64,000 bases of DNA from Aselliscus stoliczkanus (lineage: Eukaryota; Chordata; Mammalia; Chiroptera; Hipposideridae), in NCBI GenBank assembly GCA_033961575.1, contig CM066739.1, forward strand, positions 70,060,559 to 70,124,558, given 5' to 3'. Shown in pieces: positions 10,871 to 23,159 of the stretch (its first letter is position 1; each line of letters opens with the position of its first letter). A model generated the notes under the pieces. The model was given only the letters and a program-made list of their open reading frames with translations, ran no database searches and was not told the DNA's origin. Made by a program: the position numbers and the translations under genes.

Positions 10871-11045
10871 TAAGGGCTCTCAACATTGCTACCTTACTGT
10901 TTAGACGACTCCATTAGGAATGAGGAAAGTACATTTGGAAAGGGGAAGCAGTGGGTGAGAACAGTTAAGACATTGTATAGATGACTTCGCTGAAATTTGG
11001 TGAATCCCTGGCCATGGGCAGTGACAATAGAAGTAGAACAGAGGA

Positions 11046-11395
11046 GGACAGCCAGGTGGCTCAGTTGATTAGAGCATGTGCTCTGAACAACAAGGATACC
11101 AGTTCGATTCCCACATGGGCCAGTGAGCTGTGCCCTCTGCAACTAGATTGAAGACAACCACTTGAGCTGAGCTGCCACTGAGCTGCTGGTCTGCAGCCAG
11201 ATATCTCAGTTGGTTAGAGTACGTGCTCTTAACAACAAGGTTGCCGGTTCAACTCCTGCATGGGATAGTGGGCTGCATTTTCCCCCTCCTCCCCGAAACT
11301 AGATAGAAAACGGTGACTGGACTTGGAGCTGATGGGTCCTGGGAAAAACGCAGTTACCCAATAAAAATTAAAAGACAAAACAAAAAAGGAATAAA
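11046..11395 (+). mobile_element. Dimeric tRNA-derived SINE (type B)
   Basis: Two tRNA-like heads occur in tandem: ggctcagttgattagagc with agttcgattcccacatgg (11055-11125), and atctcagttggttagag with ggttcaactcctgcatgg (11200-11265). After the second head come 'actagatagaaaacgg', 'ggacttggagctgatgggtc' and 'ttacccaataaaaattaaaa'. A perfect 16 bp target duplication (gaagtagaacagagga) lies at 11030-11045 and 11396-11411. Each head keeps box A and box B motifs for RNA polymerase III. The tail is the rhinolophoid-bat type. Frames in it are incidental. Confidence 0.93.
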
Positions 11396-11459
11396 GAAGT
11401 AGAACAGAGGAATGAATGCATATAAATAACATATAAATGACATCTCAGAGATAGAAGCT

Positions 11460-11790
11460 AAAGGCTTTCGTTAATTAATGGCTGTGATGAGAGTGGGGAT
11501 GAGGAAGGGATCAAAGATGATGTAAAGTTTTAACCAGGTGGCTAGTATGATAGTGATACTGCATGCTGGACCAAACCCTCATGGAGAAGGTCTGGGGACA
11601 GTCATGTTTCTGGACATAATGGCTACGAAGTAACTTTGGTTGTCCACGTAAATTTGTCATAAATGCACAAGGAAATTTGGGCCTAGAGCTTAAGGAAAGA
11701 GTCCAAGTTTAGATGTAGAATGTTGTTATAATTGACAAGGAAATAAATGTACTTTGAGATACCCTGGAAAACACCAGGTGGTCTTTTGAA
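11460..11790 (-). mobile_element. L2-like old LINE, antisense, continuation
   Basis: 'gtggggatgaggaagggatc', 'gatgtaaagttttaaccagg' and 'ttgggcctagagcttaagga' resemble the upstream part of the same antisense old element seen before the SINE. Strongly diverged. Confidence 0.4.
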
Positions 11791-12339
11791 TTCTTAGAAC
11801 AATTTCCAAAACCTAGGTGTACAGAGTGTATCACTTACAGTGTATTTTAGGTGGAATGCATCTATTTAACGTCAGGCTCGTATTTTTTGTTCTTAGATGG
11901 AGGATAGAATTTTTTTGGATTAAGAAGAATAAGGTGGGAGAGTCAGGGATTCTGGAATTCACTTCTACAAATGCTTTGACAGAACCTGTTAATCAGCTCA
12001 CATAAACCCTACCTGCTGGGCCTTATGCTTGTTTGGCAGTCTTGTAATCCTCCTGTGAGAATTAACTGGGTGCTTTATCTATAAATAACATTCATTTTCA
12101 GGTGTGAGATACAAAGATGTAGTCATGGTGATATGAGAGATTGTCTAGTTTACCACCTTTTTAATCCAGGGTTAATCCCTAAAGCATTTGATGAGCTTTT
12201 TTTACATTTCTTGTCTCGTTTCTAATATCTTAAGACATTGTGCATAAAGAAAAAAACTTTGCTTGAATGAATGATGAACCTGTGTTAGGATTTAGCTTAC
12301 TCTTAATATTCTTCTTCTGATGCTTAATTAGGGAACATT

Positions 12340-12520
12340 GAATAACTTTTAATAATTTACAAAACACCTTAACCAACATTGTTTTACTTTTGATATTCAC
12401 AAGAGCTGTTACTCTTAAATAGATGGAGAAACAGACGAAGAGACGTTGAGTAACTTGCTCAAGATCCCAGAGACAATAAGAGTTGGAACCAGAACTTGCA
12501 CATTAACTTGACTCCAGATG
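12340..12520 (-). mobile_element. MIR SINE, antisense
   Basis: 'agatggagaaacagacgaag', 'ttgagtaacttgctcaagat' and 'agagttggaaccagaacttg' are the reverse complement of the MIR core and head. Confidence 0.75.
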
Positions 12521-12529
12521 AGTTTTTTT

Positions 12530-13204
12530 AAATTCCTATTACACATATGTCTCTACTTTTTCTAGTAATATTTCTATACCTGATATTTAGTATTCCTTTT
12601 GCTTTAGTCTCAAATGAATAGACTATACATATTCTTGCTTTTCACCTTAAAAATTCTTAATATATTTCAATATGGTAAATGTGCTATACAAATGTGATTA
12701 AAAACTTGGAAGAAATCTGTACGTTAACTCGCCATGTTAAGAGTGTCAAGGTAGTAGATTCTTATTTGATTTTCTTTCTTCTTAAAAAATATTTTATGTA
12801 GCTATATGTCTGTGTTAAACTTAACTAAGTTAAGAGTAGTTTTTTGGCTATAATTGTAACCAGCACATATTTTAGTTTTATTTTTAAAACATAGATCTTA
12901 TTTGAAATCATGGTATTTAAATTTCATTAAAATTGAAAAGTAAGATGGAGACTGGAACTGAAACTGAGCAAGGGGTGTAGAAAATGATCCAGTAGCCCAG
13001 CCCCTCTTGTTTACATCTGAAATCTATTCTGATTGGCCAGGGTCCCACCTTGCCTTTCTTTTAAGAAAATATTTTGAATATCGTCCTTAGGGATTTGAAA
13101 TTAAAAAAAAAATATTGTTCTTTCTCCTAAACTATAATATGTTGTCTTTTAAAAGGGGAGAAAGGGCAGAGACTGAAAGAGAACCTTGTTTAGGGCTCTA
13201 CATT
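12530..13204. other. AT-rich unique sequence
   Basis: No recognisable gene. A short GC-richer block at 12960-13060 ('cattctgattggccagg'-like, with one inverted CCAAT motif attgg) is the only local change of composition. I see no start site or exon that it would serve. Confidence 0.45.
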
Positions 13205-13345
13205 GCCCCCCAACCCCTTTTTAAATTTTATTGGGGTGACATTGTTAATGAAATTATATAGGTTTTAAGCGTACAGTTCTATAATATATCATCTATACGT
13301 TGCATTGTGTGTTTACTACCCAGAGTCCGTTCTCCTTCCATCACC
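13205..13345 (-). mobile_element. LINE-1 3' end
   Basis: 'ttattggggtgacattgtta', 'tataatatatcatctatacg' and 'ccgttctccttccatcacca' are the minus-strand 3' end of the bat L1 type that recurs throughout the window. Confidence 0.85.
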
Positions 13346-13349
13346 ATAT

Positions 13350-14037
13350 ACTTGACTTCCTTTCCCCTTTATTGGAAGGAGCAGTGCTGCCAGCTGTAGT
13401 GGCTGTAGTGGCTTTCTTTGCCTTGGTTCAGATGGTAGAGCCATTCAAGGAATCTGGTGCCATTTCCTCCCCATCTCTAAGTGTGTATTCCTCCTGTCCT
13501 TTGGGGTCTTTCCTGGTCACAAAAGAGAAGAATTTAAGCAGAAGGTATATAAAATGGGATCTCAGAATGTTTTCTTTAGCTGTTAAAAAGTTCACATAAT
13601 CACTGACACGAACACATGGTTCACTCAGAAATGAGTACAGATACTGTGTCAATATTTCCTGTGGAAAGAACTATTATGCTGCAAATAAGCGTGCCACCTG
13701 GAAAAGGAGGTCACCACAAAAGGACCAACTAACAGCTGCTTTCTCTCATATGCAGCAAAGAAAACACTGATGGTAACTTCTTTTCCTTATTTGGCAGCAC
13801 CTTAGTTTGGTTGTATGTTTCTTTTTCCCTTTAAAAAAATTATTTTAGTTCATTCTAAACATTTCAAGATGTTAAGTGAATGGTATAAAAATATCTTTAG
13901 AAACACAATAGGGCCTTTTCCTAATCCTGGCTGAGAAGAGATGGGACAGTCTAGTCTTTACTAGACTAGCACAGGCTTTACTAGTGTTTCAATATCATTT
14001 GGTGGTTCTATGTGCAGAATGATTAATCTTTAAAAAG
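13350..14037. other. Unique sequence, no gene supported
   Basis: A 99-codon plus-strand frame starts within the L1 end at 13300 and runs to 13599; its first third is L1, so it is not a gene. The rest has no recognised motif. Confidence 0.45.
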
Positions 14038-14047
14038 TGAGAATTTA

Positions 14048-14260
14048 GGGAAGGCCGGTTAGTTCAGTTGGTTAGAGTACAGAGCGCATAACACCAAGGT
14101 TGCCGGTTTGATCCCCCCATAGGCCACTGAGCCGCTCCCTCCACAACTAGATTGAAACAACTACTTGACTTGGAGCTGATGGGTCCTGGAAAAACACACT
14201 GTTCCCCAATAATCCCCAATAAAAATATAACAAAAGAACCTCAAAACTTACAAATAAAAT
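14048..14260 (+). mobile_element. Monomeric tRNA-Ile-like SINE (type B)
   Basis: A single head, ggccggttagttcagttgg... ggtttgatcccccc, resembles tRNA-Ile. It is followed by 'acaactagattgaaacaact', 'cttggagctgatgggtcctg' and 'ttccccaataatccccaata'. The target duplication tgagaattta lies at 14038-14047 and 14261-14270. It shows the one-head form beside the two- and three-head forms elsewhere in the window. Confidence 0.93.
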
Positions 14261-14270
14261 TGAGAATTTA

Positions 14271-15920
14271 TTTGTGGTAAAATCAACCATAAAGTCCTTT
14301 AAAACAAATGTGTTTTTTTTTTTTTTACTCTTTGTTTTATTTCATCTGTAAACTCCAATAAAAATTTTCACTTCTTATTTGGAAAATTACTATATTTTAG
14401 TTTTGGTTAACAAGGCCAGTCCCAAATTCTCCAGTAGTCCGAATTTTGTTTCATTCTCTTCTCCCTTTCCCTTCAAACACCTGGCTTCTCTTGCTTAAGT
14501 GATCTTCCCTTACTTCCACTTCACAGCCCATGCGGGCTGCTGTTCTCAGCGGTTCCGTACGCTTTGGGTCATCACTCTCTTCTCCTGTCCATGAAACACC
14601 TTTCCCCTCGAGTCGTGTTGGCTCCTTTGCTTTTGACAGTAAGTATTCTGCTAATTTAATCTATGCTAAAGCATTTGTGATTTATAGTAATTTATGTCTC
14701 CAGATAATATTGTATTTTGATATTTCTAAATCAAACTACGTACTAGAGAAACTACCAGAGCCATCATGTTGTAAGTAGGAAAAAATGTGTTTGTGGCAGG
14801 ACTCCTGAGCTCTGGGAAAGGCCAGTCTGAGAGTTCACTGGGAGGCCTTGCAGTGTCCTCAGATTCACATTTTCTAGGCAGCTGCCTACATCATCTAGGG
14901 TGGAATTTTGATGCTCTGTTTCGAGTTTTTAACTCCACATTCAGTGAGGCTATCATGTGAAAATTATGATCAAGGGGGATTTTAGCCACTCTCTTTGCAA
15001 ACCAACAGACAGTTTATTAAGGAGAGGAAGAGGACCCTTCCGGAGATCTGCCTTGGGTTTTGGTGAAGGGCACAGTCTCTGCTGCTTTATCTCATCAACA
15101 CAGGCTGTTTCCATACACATAATTATGAATAGAGGATTTCAGTTTATGTTTTAAAGTTCTTATTTCTAAGATTATTAAGATTTGTAAAATGACAGGCCTT
15201 GTCAGGTTGTATCATCAAATTGGTAAATTACATACAGCCTGGAGAAATTTCAAGAATTTTTCAGTCTTTTAAAATATAAGTTTTCAATTTAATGTATCAA
15301 CTTCTTCCATTAGTATTTTGAGTTCTCAGGTAGGACATTTCTGATATTTCCTACTACTGAATTGTAAGCATATGTAGTAACTATAAATACACAGTATTGT
15401 CAATACCTGCGCTACTTGGATAGTCTCCCACTTCGTGTGTTTATTCTGTGAAAACTGCATTGGCTTTCTGAGGTCACAGGTAAAAATGGCTTCAAAAGTG
15501 GTCAGTGAACAGTTGAGGTATAGCTACTCTCCCCTCTCCAAGTTGGACTTCAGTGTTCTCCGTCTACTCTATTTGCAGTTCACAGTGCCTGTCACATGAG
15601 GGCAGCATAATTCCACACAGGCCTCGGCCCACTGTCTGGTTTGACCTTAAATCAAAATGTTAGAAAGGAAACAAGGGTATGTAAATAGAGTCCTTTTTTT
15701 TTTTTTTCCACATACACTGCTCAACTTATTGAAACATAAGGTGAAAATATTAGAGAAAAAAATATACTTAAAAATATTTTCTATGATTAAAAATCCTTAT
15801 CAAAAAGATATGTGATTTATATTAGAAAAATAATTTATGTAAATTTAAAATTTAGGATTTAAAAAAGAACACTACAGAGGGAGACACACACAGCGAGACA
15901 GAGAGAATGATCTCTTTTCT
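14271..15920. other. Unique sequence with simple runs, no gene supported
   Basis: Contains a T run at about 14312-14326 and another at about 15693-15708. The frame at 14530-14778 lies in a somewhat GC-richer patch (cgggctgctgttctcagcgg) but has no homology I recognise. No splice-framed exon. Confidence 0.45.
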
Positions 15921-15924
15921 GTTT

Positions 15925-16175
15925 GTGGATGGAGCCACACATAGTATTTAAGCCATTGGGCACTAGTGTCAAACCACTTTGTCTTAATCCACCATAATAT
16001 CTTGAGCAAGTTATTTGACATTTCTATGTATACTTCAGTTTTCTCAAATACAAAATGGGAGGAATCATAGTATGCATTCATAGAGTTGTTAAAGATTAAA
16101 TGGATAATACAGGTAGACCAATTTAAATATATTTTACATATAAGTGCAATATAAATGTTAGTTTGCATTATATTC
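15925..16175 (+). mobile_element. MIR SINE
   Basis: 'cttgagcaagttatttgaca', 'cttcagttttctcaaataca', 'aaatgggaggaatcatagta' and 'gttgttaaagattaaatgga' follow the MIR core. Confidence 0.8.
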
Positions 16176-16179
16176 ATGA

Positions 16180-16811
16180 GGTGAATACTGATTTTTTTTC
16201 AAGTTAAGAGACCCTAAGTATCAGAGCCCAATGCACAGACAGAATTTGAGTGAGATGCTTAGATTATATTTTATGGTATTTGATCACAAGGATCCTGGAA
16301 AAAATATGTTAGCAGAAGTTATTTAAGAAGGGAAAAATATTAGAAAGTTTAAGATTTAGGGGAGAGACGTCACACGTGCTTATACAGAAGAGAATTTTTT
16401 TCTTCTCAAAGACTTAAAACATTACTTTTTAGTTGGTAACAGAGTAGTGACTTTTTCTTACATAGGAACTTATCCGTTATCTATGAAAGCAATATAGTAA
16501 ATAAGACCCTGAAAAGATCTTTAAAAAAAAAGACAATTCAGATTGAGGAAATTCGATTTTATTGAATTTCAAATCCATAACCAGTAAGCACTTACCAAGA
16601 ACTTAGCTTAAAAAAGCTTACACTTTCTGGAGGTAGAATTGAACCAGGGAAGGTGAACCTTGATGAGTGCCAAAGTGAATGAGTCAGCTTAGAGGAAGAA
16701 GAAAAAAAGCAGAGCTAGAATGATTAGATGTTAGACTGGAAGTGGATTTGAATATGGCCTGAAGTATTGGTTGGGATTTGGAGAGGAGAAGGAGGAAGAA
16801 AACGTAAGTGG
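16180..16811. other. Unique sequence, no gene seen
   Basis: AT-rich, then a purine-rich stretch (16690-16805) rich in gga/gaa. Nothing supported. Confidence 0.45.
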
Positions 16812-17082
16812 GTGTTATGGACTGAATTATATCTGCCCCCGCCCCATTCATATGTTAAAGTTCTAACCCCCAGGACCTCAGAATGTGACTATTTGGAAAT
16901 AGATACTTTAAAGAGATAGAGTTAAAATGAGGTCATTAGGGCGGGGACTAATTAAATATGACTGCTGTCCTTATAAGAGGAAATTCTAGCCTCCAGAATT
17001 GTGAGAAAATACACTTCTGTTGTTTAAACCCCTTGTTTTGTGGTACTTTGTTGTGGCTGTCCACAGTACAGGAAATTATGAA
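16812..17082 (+). mobile_element. MLT1-type MaLR LTR, internally deleted
   Basis: Begins 'tgttatggactgaattatat', continues 'gttctaacccccaggacctc', 'gaatgtgactatttggaaat' and 'tgctgtccttataagagg'. It then jumps to the 3' part 'ctagcctccagaattgtgag' and 'tgttgtttaaaccccttg'. About 100-150 bp of a normal MLT1 centre is missing. Confidence 0.8.
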
Positions 17083-18467
17083 CAAAGTTGTGGAAGCAGA
17101 AATACGTGTTTCCTTGGAGGAGGACTAATAGGAAAATAGCGGTTTGGTATTGAGACATGCTTAGTTGGCTTCTCAGAGAAGCAAGCCGATGTGCGACTGT
17201 CCTGAAAAAGGCAGGACTTCACTCAGCAGGGTCTGGTCAAAGGTCTGGAGCAGAGATGGAATTCCGAATGCCCTGTCTTTGGAAGCTGAACCTGGCAGTG
17301 GTGTGAGAACTTTCATCAAAGACTGAAAGCAAAAGTCACATGTGTGTTGAAAAGGATATGGCCTTTGTAAAGGATGGGGTGGGGTTCCATGTAAGTTATA
17401 ATTTAAAGTAAGGGTAGACTGTACTTGATAGCAAAGAAAGGAACACCTGAATGCACGAAAGTGAGCTTGAGCCAGGTTGACCAGTGTTAATAGTGGTACC
17501 ACTGATAATGCAACTCTCCTGAAACCAGGGCCTGTCCCATAGGAGGTAATGAGGCAGGCTGGAGGTCAAGGCTAAGAATGTCATGAGTCAATGCTGGAGC
17601 TAAAAGAACAGGTGAAATCTGTGGTAAAGTGCTTAAAAGGGCAGAGGAATGAACTGGATGGCTAAAGGACTTTTAAGAATAAGGATATCTACTATTTAAA
17701 TTTACAAAGGTGCCTACTATATATACTTAAGTCATTTTCATTCCTACACTGTAAGCATCTTCTGTTGTCTCCCAAACTACTAAAAAGTTTGATACAAATA
17801 CAAGTGCCTTGTGTGATTGGTTTTGGGGATAATGCAGGGCAAGGGTCTGTGTTTCATGTTTGAGTTAATGCTCAAGACAAAAGAGAAATATAATAGAACA
17901 TTCACAGAAGTTGATAATGAAGTAAGATTCAATGTTCACTGAAAACGGAAGCTCTGAGCCAGGGCAACCAGAAGAAAAGTGGGTCTGCAACTCCCCTCCT
18001 CATTTAAGAATCCCTGAAGACAGTGAGAGGAGGCACACTTCAATATACAGGGATTGGAGTTCAAGTCAAAAATATTTAAAATCTCAAAAAACAGACTGCT
18101 CACACTTGGGTTACATTCATGTGTCAGCATCATACAGTTTTGGCTCTCTGAATTTTTCCTGTCTTTGGGGTCTAGATATTTTTTGTGTTAAAATGAGTTC
18201 AAAGAGAAGACTTAGGAAAAATAGGTCAGCTGTCTTCAAGTATGTGAGGGAATTTTTTGGGGTAGACACACTGGACTGGTTTGTGTTGCTTCAAAAGAGC
18301 GTTGCTTCAAAAATGGAAGTAACAGGAAGGTAGGTTTCAGTTCTGTACCAAAACTAAAATCCAGCTGGCTTTTGCTAGTGACTTCTTTACCATATCATCA
18401 TCCCCTTCAGCCTTAGGCAAAATTCGGATCTTTCCATCATGGCTCTTCCTTTTGAAATGTACAAACA
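17083..18467. other. Unique sequence and unnamed old repeats
   Basis: No gene. The 133-codon plus-strand frame at 17932-18333 is the longest in this part, but its end (gtcttcaagtatgtgaggga and following) resembles a common old repeat. Its codons show no conservation cue, and no splice sites frame it. Treated as noncoding. Confidence 0.45.
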
Positions 18468-18588
18468 GGGCCGGCCGAGTGGCGCGGTGGTTAAGTGCTG
18501 GTTTGGGAAGCCAGCGGCCCCGGTTCGGTCCCACATATGAGGGCCAGTGACACTGCCCTCAAGAAAAAAAAAAAACAAAAAAAAACAA
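18468..18588 (+). mobile_element. Full-length short SINE (type A)
   Basis: Complete head from gggccggccgagtggcgcgg through 'gggaagccagcggccccggt' and B-box-like ggttcggtccc to gggccagtgacactgccctc, then an A-rich tail with C interruptions. The duplication gaaatgtacaaaca occurs on both sides (18454-18467 and from 18589). Frames on the minus strand across it are incidental. Confidence 0.95.
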
Positions 18589-18604
18589 GAAATGTACAAA
18601 CAAG

Positions 18605-19555
18605 TAATCTGGCTATCTAACTAGTTTAAAAAAAAAATGGGTAGGCCAAATATAAATAATTATTATAAGCCTTAATATCACTTTGTATAACAATTTATAT
18701 CCTTGAAAAACTCTTCATACATACTTTTAGTTTCTGTTTGTACACAACAAATGTATTTAAGGACCCTCAAAAATCAGAAAAAAGAAATAACCACTATGGC
18801 AGTGACATATTTAAATACCTTTCTTTTTCAAGAAAATTACTTGTTTCATAAGAATATTGCTAATGAATTGTATTCAACTGTTAGCTTTAATTCAGGGCTT
18901 CCCCCCACCCCACCCCCACCCCGGTCTCCCATTCCTGTCACTACTGGCTCATGGGGGTGTGAATTCCTGGCATTAGAAAAAACAAGCCAAATCTTCAAAC
19001 TTTAAATAGAAGGAGAATTACATGATTGATCAGAGGCCAAAAATCACAGCCTTTTGGTTTGTTTGTTTTCTTAGTAGAATGACCAGACAATGGACATTGG
19101 CAGTAAGGGTTACTAGAAACATTTTAGTTGGAAAAGCAATGGGATAATTAGTTACTCTTTCAGACCTCAAAACTTATTATCTGTGAAACCAGTATTAAAA
19201 TTAAGATCCTAGAAAAAGTTAAAAAACAAAAATGATAGTTTGGAAAGAAGTTACATAAGTAGTGAGTCTCTTGGTTTATAAAGCTATCTGATAGTTTTGT
19301 CTTAAAACATAGGCAAATTGTGTGAAGGGAAAGAAAGAAGTATCAGCCACTGTTGATGTGAACATTTGATTCCTCATAAAACCTTTGAGATGGGTCGCAG
19401 TCAAATGTAATCTAAATTATGGAGCGTCCAACCTGCGAAGACGTCCCAGTGGGTTGATCTGAAAACGCCTCATGAAACAAGTGGTAGCTCAGCTGGGTCT
19501 CAAAAGATGAATAGGTTCTCTGAAAGTTGTACATATTCTATCACAGCACAGGGTG
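18605..19555. other. Unique sequence, no gene seen
   Basis: Has a C-rich run of CCCCA type at 18900-18924. No gene or confident repeat; the 100-codon frame at 18703-19005 reads through this C run. Confidence 0.45.
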
Positions 19556-19775
19556 TTTCAACCTCAGCTTTACTGCCATTTTGGACTAGATAATTCTGTC
19601 GTGGGGTACTATCTTCTCGCTGGGATGTTTACTAGTATCCCTGGCCCCTGTCAACTGGATGCTAGCAGGAACCCTCCCGGGCCACCACCCTAAGTTGTGA
19701 CAACCCAACATGTCTGTAGACATTGTCAATGTCCCCTGGGTGGCAGAATTGCCCTTGGTTGAGCATCACTGATTT
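19556..19775 (-). mobile_element. MER20-like hAT-Charlie element
   Basis: 'gggatgtttactagtatccc', 'gtcaactggatgctagcagg', 'gtagacattgtcaatgtccc' and 'ttggttgagcatcactg' are the reverse complement of a MER20-type nonautonomous DNA transposon. Another copy is at 50895-51118 on the plus strand. Confidence 0.7.
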
Positions 19776-19779
19776 AGCA

Positions 19780-20595
19780 CATAAAGGATAACAATGCATA
19801 ATTAGAGAAATTGCCTTCATCTCAGTATATTCACAAGCAAGCAAAGTAATAATAGTGTAATTGTGGCATATTTAAAGAAAATCACCAGATTCTTTGAAAG
19901 AGCTGGCTGGGCTCATTCTCCAGGTGATATTGATCAGCCCTAGGAGAGTAACACCAGAGAAAGGTGGGGTAGCTCAGCTCTCATGGAAGGGGTATCATAA
20001 AATCCTAGACCTGTTTTCCTGAGGGCCCAGTGATGACTACTTTCCCTGAGATTCCCTGAATAGTACATACAGACACAATAATATCTGGTGATTCATTAAA
20101 ATTACAGGTTTGGAAGTATGAAGCACATTAAAAATACACTAAAGCCTACTCATGTTCTACTTTCCCACTTCAAATACCAAGTGCATCTATACTTTTTCCA
20201 TTTTCATCAGTTTCAATAAACTTGTCAGACATAATTTTAGTCACATTCCAGCTCACTAATCTTAGGCTGACTAGGCAGCTTTGAATAACTTTTACAATTT
20301 ATATTCAAGGAATGAGGAGGTGATAGAGACTTAAACAAAGGAAAACACTTACCTTGAGAAAAGTGATAATAACTAAATGGAAGGAGAGTCAGGACAGCAT
20401 AAATATTTGAGGACATGAATGCATTATATATCTCCCCATCTTTATATCTGATTATACAGACATTATCAGAACTGTATAAAGGAAACCAATTTTTCTTGCC
20501 TAATTTCTTTGAATGATAACATTCAAAGTTGGGGTGAACGTTGCCAATTTTAGCTAGAAAAACATGTGTCAAAACAGAAGCCCTGGTCTTTATGA
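19780..20595. other. Unique sequence, no gene supported
   Basis: Includes a 111-codon minus-strand frame (20237-20572) with no recognised domain and many aromatic/serine codons typical of AT-rich noncoding DNA. Confidence 0.45.
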
Positions 20596-20599
20596 ATTC

Positions 20600-20860
20600 A
20601 TTTCACATCTCTTAAATCCTTCCTATGTGTCAGGTGCTGTGATGGAAGCTAGAGCATAATGAGCATACAGATCACTCAAACTAGTTCCCTAGCCTCAAAA
20701 ACCTTACAAGCCAAATAGAGGGAGTGTTATTCATGAAGAGCATAAGCACAATTAAATATTACACGTAGTAAAGAATGGGGTTGCAAAGGATGGGGTGATC
20801 AGTTATATCAGGTAGATAACAGAAAAAGTGGGGAATTATGTGATATTCCTGTCAGCAGTG
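20600..20860 (-). mobile_element. L2 LINE 3' end, antisense
   Basis: 'ttcctatgtgtcaggtgctg' (complement of the L2 ending gcacagtgcctggcacatag), then 'gagcatacagatcactcaaa' and cttacaagccaaatagaggg, as in antisense L2. Confidence 0.65.
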
Positions 20861-21056
20861 TGTGCTGTTGTACCCTCATCAACACGGAGTATTAATTTTT
20901 AGAATATTTTGTTAATTTGGTAAGCAAAACAAATATCTGGTTTTAGCTTGGATTTATATGTTAGAGAGGTCAATTTTTTAATGTATAGATTTGTTTTTCA
21001 CTTATATTTGCTCTTTATGAATTGTCTTTTGATGCCCTTTATCCTCATGTATTTTT

Positions 21057-21166
21057 TTTTTTTTTTTTTTAGAGGGCAGTGTCACTGGCCCTCATATGTG
21101 GGATCCGAACTGGGGCTGCTGGCATCCCAAGCCAGCTCTTAACCACTGCGCCACTTGGCCGGCCCC
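21057..21166 (-). mobile_element. Full-length short SINE (type A), antisense
   Basis: A T run, then gagggcagtgtcactggccc, 'gggatccgaactggggctgc', 'atcccaagccagctcttaac' and 'gccacttggccggcccc'. The duplication tatcctcatgtattttt is seen at 21040 and 21167. The anticodon-like stem has one change (atccc for ttccc). Confidence 0.95.
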
Positions 21167-21179
21167 TATCCTCATGTAT

Positions 21180-22179
21180 TTTTAAATGTAGTGTCCCAGC
21201 CTCTACCTTCCCAACCTCACAAATACACATGCGCACACACTCACATAGATATACACTGAAACTAAATCCAAGGAATTAGTTTCACGTCTCACCTTACTGG
21301 ACATCTAGTACTAACGTACTATCGATCCCTTTTCTTCTTTAAAATCTCCATACAGGGCTTCCTCATGAACCCTGTTTTAGTTTTCATTTTACATCCCTGA
21401 CCATTTCTTTTCAGGCCTTATTTGTAGGGCCCTCTTGCTTTGTACATCACTGAACTAAGGGTTTTGAGGGCCTCATGCTTTTTCTATTTCTGGATGATAG
21501 TCTTGCTTCATTTTACATGCTCACGTTTACCAATTTAGCCAGATTTTTATTATTAATTCTAAATTTTCAGTATGCCATAATTAAATATTTAGCATGTACT
21601 TAAAAATTGTGATGGAAAAATGGTAGGTGAGATTCTAGGATACTCAGTTTTGCTTATGCCATTATAAACCATAGAACAAATTGTAAGGCAGTTATGACTT
21701 GGTAATACAACCAAATAGTTAATACTTTTACAGTAAAATTGAGATGAGTTGACGCCCTTAGATTTGTTAACTTGTGTTTTGTGGTTTTGGTTGCAAATAT
21801 GATCTGAATACTGTGTACTTTTCTAATATCAAATAGGAATGAAAGGGCTAAAATATTTATAGATTTAAATTTTGACCACACGCTGCTGATAACTGAGGCC
21901 TTATTCACTCAGTGTTCCTTGGTGAGACAAGGAATTTTGAGAAAGATTACTGTCAGTAATTGTCATGTCTGTGAAAATAGAATATTGTCTCTTATAAGGA
22001 AAAGGTCAAGGAAGATTTTACACGCTGTAATTGTACTCTCCAAAGGTGGTTGAATGCTTAAATAGTGTTTGAGATGCTTGTGGGCTTAGCTCACTCTTTA
22101 AGGAACAGATGACTATATAACTGCAGTCATAACTTCAAACAGTTCTTCCTCGTCTGCCTTTGCAGCAGGAATGTCAAGG
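21180..22179. other. Mostly unique sequence; possible L2 fragment
   Basis: Around 21390-21480 ('cctgaccatttcttttcagg', 'ctttgtacatcactgaacta', 'gggttttgagggcctcatgc') may be a worn L2 3' end on the plus strand. The rest shows no gene. Confidence 0.35.
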
Positions 22180-22385
22180 ATGAGAACAGTGGTTCATAAA
22201 TTATAGTATTATATCAGTCACTTGGAAAGCTCGTTAAATATGTAGATTCCTGGGATTCACCCATAAGGATTCTCCTTTAGGTCTGAGGTGGGGCCTAGGG
22301 ATCTAAAAATTCAGTAAGCATTCCAGAGACTGATATAGAAGCCTCTAGAGCCAAATTTTGTGAAACGTTAGGCAGTGCTGTGAAC
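22180..22385 (+). mobile_element. MER5A-like element
   Basis: 'gagaacagtggttcataaat', tcacttggaaagctcgttaa, 'tgtagattcctgggattcac', 'gtctgaggtggggcctaggg' and 'ccaaattttgtgaaacgtta' follow MER5A in order. Confidence 0.75.
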
Positions 22386-22694
22386 CTCTGGAAGTTGTCT
22401 TGGGAAGGACTCAATTATGTAGCTCATTGCTGAAGTAAAGTGGAATTTTTACCACTGCTGAAGATTCTGAAAGGAGGAAATAGCTCATATGGAAAGCTCT
22501 CAGCTAGAACCATAGAAACAAAGAATTAAAGTTAGAAGAGACCTTAAAAATTCATTTGACTCATGTAAATTTCTGGCTAGTTTATTTTTTAACATTTCCA
22601 GTAACGGAGATTTATTCAATCCTGTGGTTTTGCAACCTCACTTGGGACTGTTCTAAGCATTACACTGTTCATCCATATGGTGAAATGAAATTTG

Positions 22695-23150
22695 TCCTTC
22701 AATAGATGATTGGATAAAGATGGTCTGGTTTATATACACAATGGAATACTATTCTGCCATAAGAAAAATGAAATAGTGCCATTTGTGACAACATGGATGG
22801 ATCTTGATATTATTATGCTAAGTGAAATAAATCAGACAGAAAAAGTTGAGAACCATATGATTTCACTGATATGTGGGATATAAAACAAAGCAACAAAGGA
22901 ACAAGACAAACAAACAAAGAAACAAAAACTGATGTAGACACAGATAATAGTTTAGCAGTTACCAGAAGGGAAGAGGGGAGGGAGATGGTAGATGAGGGTA
23001 AACGGGATCAAATATGATGGAAGGAGAACTGATTCTGGGTGGTGAACACATAATGTGGTATATAGATAATGTATTACAGAACCGTACACTTGAAACCTGT
23101 GTAACTTTACTAACCATTATCACCCCAATAAACTTTAATTTAAAAAAAAA
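22695..23150 (+). mobile_element. LINE-1 3' end, plus strand
   Basis: Runs from the ORF2 end ('aatggaatactattctgcca', 'gacaacatggatggatcttg', 'gctaagtgaaataaatcaga') through the 3' UTR to 'caccccaataaactttaatt' and an A tail. The short flanking repeat gaaatttg is at 22687-22694 and 23151-23158. It is the plus-strand mirror of the minus-strand tails elsewhere in the window. 5'-truncated, nonfunctional. Confidence 0.93.
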
Positions 23151-23159
23151 GAAATTTGA

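Noticed and set aside
11046..11395. Regularly spaced repeats considered as a CRISPR-like array
   Set aside because: Only two diverged units, tRNA-like, within a eukaryotic SINE.
17932..18333. 133-codon plus-strand frame
   Set aside because: No recognised domain, no splice framing, and its last third resembles a common old repeat.
18468..18588. Possible functional tRNA gene (A box, anticodon arm and B box visible)
   Set aside because: Multi-copy, has an A tail and target duplications, and lacks a proper acceptor stem: a SINE.
20237..20572. 111-codon minus-strand frame as a small gene
   Set aside because: Composition typical of AT-rich noncoding DNA, no domain, no splice or promoter cue.
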